A stretch of DNA of 64,000 bases from Flavobacteriaceae bacterium EG-1. Lineage in GTDB: Bacteria > Bacteroidota > Bacteroidia > Flavobacteriales > Flavobacteriaceae. Position numbers and translations under genes: made by a program. The stretch's first letter is position 1, and the number at the start of each line of letters is the position of its first letter. The DNA is taken from contig NZ_WJPK01000003.1 of the NCBI RefSeq assembly GCF_009649685.1, forward strand, positions 141,824 through 205,823, in the 5' to 3' direction. Positions 63,684 through 64,000 of the stretch are shown piece after piece. Below the pieces are notes generated by a model, which saw nothing but the letters and a program-made list of their open reading frames with translations, ran no database searches and was not told the DNA's origin.

Positions 63684-64000
63684 TTAAAACCTTTTTGCAA
63701 ATGTGATAAACATGACTCTCTTCAGTCGGAATTTGAGCAATCCGATTTGGTAATGATTGGCGATGTATTAGGGAAATCTGTGATATCAAAAAACGTGAGA
63801 GACGAAAATGGTAAAAAGCAAAATTTACTTCTAACACAGTACCAAATAAAAGTATATAAGTCATACAAAGGCATTAAAGGGACAAAATCATTTTTCTGTT
63901 AACAATGACGGATATGGCCTCATGCGGGTTAAAACTTGAAACTAATCACCGCTATACCATTTTCGGAAACAAGGGGACCTTTCTTTCATCGGACTTGGAA
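63684..64000 (+). pseudogene. TIMP/NTR-like protein fragment, frameshifted
   Basis: Reading from 63696 gives CKCDKHDSLQSEFEQSDLVM, then VYKSYKGIKGTKSFF and a stop at about 63899; in a frame shifted by two the sequence continues TMTDMASCGLKLETNHRYTI to the window end. This matches the cysteine-rich NTR/TIMP-like proteins of Bacteroidota, whose mature part starts at the CxC. No signal peptide or start codon precedes it: the sequence joins directly to the truncated attC-like site. It therefore looks like a broken gene, although its 3' end is outside the window. Confidence 0.65.

Noticed and set aside
63595..63864. 89-codon minus-strand open frame at the array end
   Set aside because: It runs antisense across the truncated attC-like site and the TIMP/NTR-like fragment, whose plus-strand translation has clear family character.

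Overview
This is an AT-rich window from a bacterium of the phylum Bacteroidota, most likely a marine member of the Flavobacteriaceae; no species is claimed. The basis is gene content (OstA-like protein, PafA-type phosphatase, tandem DUF368 proteins, DUF349 protein, a TonB-dependent receptor with a carboxypeptidase-regulatory-like domain, GDCCVxC protein) and several Bacteroidota-type promoter boxes (TAnnTTTG). No tRNA, rRNA or CRISPR array was seen.

Positions 1-24800 are mostly core metabolism and envelope genes: the tail of a bifunctional nuclease, a nucleoside transporter, thyA, folA, murI, pafA, an MlaE/MlaF-type lipid ABC pair, a DUF389 protein, mannose-1-phosphate guanylyltransferase, a SprT-like protease, an OstA/LptA-like protein, a class III aminotransferase, a TPR protein, two DUF368 proteins, aroE and a DUF349 protein.

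Positions 24800-54500 are more accessory. They hold AraC regulators around an MFS transporter, an EgtB-EgtD ergothioneine pair with a ferric-reductase-like membrane protein, OsmC, acetyltransferases, a beta-helix protein, two M28 peptidases, a heparinase II/III-like lyase, RlmF, a polysaccharide deacetylase, PhoD and a TonB-dependent receptor.

Positions 54528-63672 are the most unusual part and look like an integron built with a non-standard integrase. A tyrosine recombinase (54528-55595, minus strand) faces away from a row of cassettes that all read on the plus strand. Five attC-like sites (57204, 59051, 60447, 61899 and a truncated one at 63630) separate the cassettes. The four complete sites have two 18-nt arms forming an imperfect palindrome, a core ending in AAC on the left and ACCG^TT on the right. 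The first 6-10 bases of every cassette are the exact reverse complement of the core at its own 3' end, as expected of excisable integron cassettes. The first cassette begins at 55746, 150 bp from the integrase start, marking an attI-like site. The recombinase appears to lack the insertion typical of IntI and carries an extra N-terminal domain of about 65 residues. Cargo: ArsR/MerTP/GDCCVxC metal genes; a PLD nuclease with helicase-associated-like repeats (possible defence); a lipoprotein plus TPR protein; a phosphatidylserine decarboxylase-like lipoprotein; an NTF2-like lipoprotein plus alpha/beta hydrolase. The window ends in a broken TIMP/NTR-like fragment.
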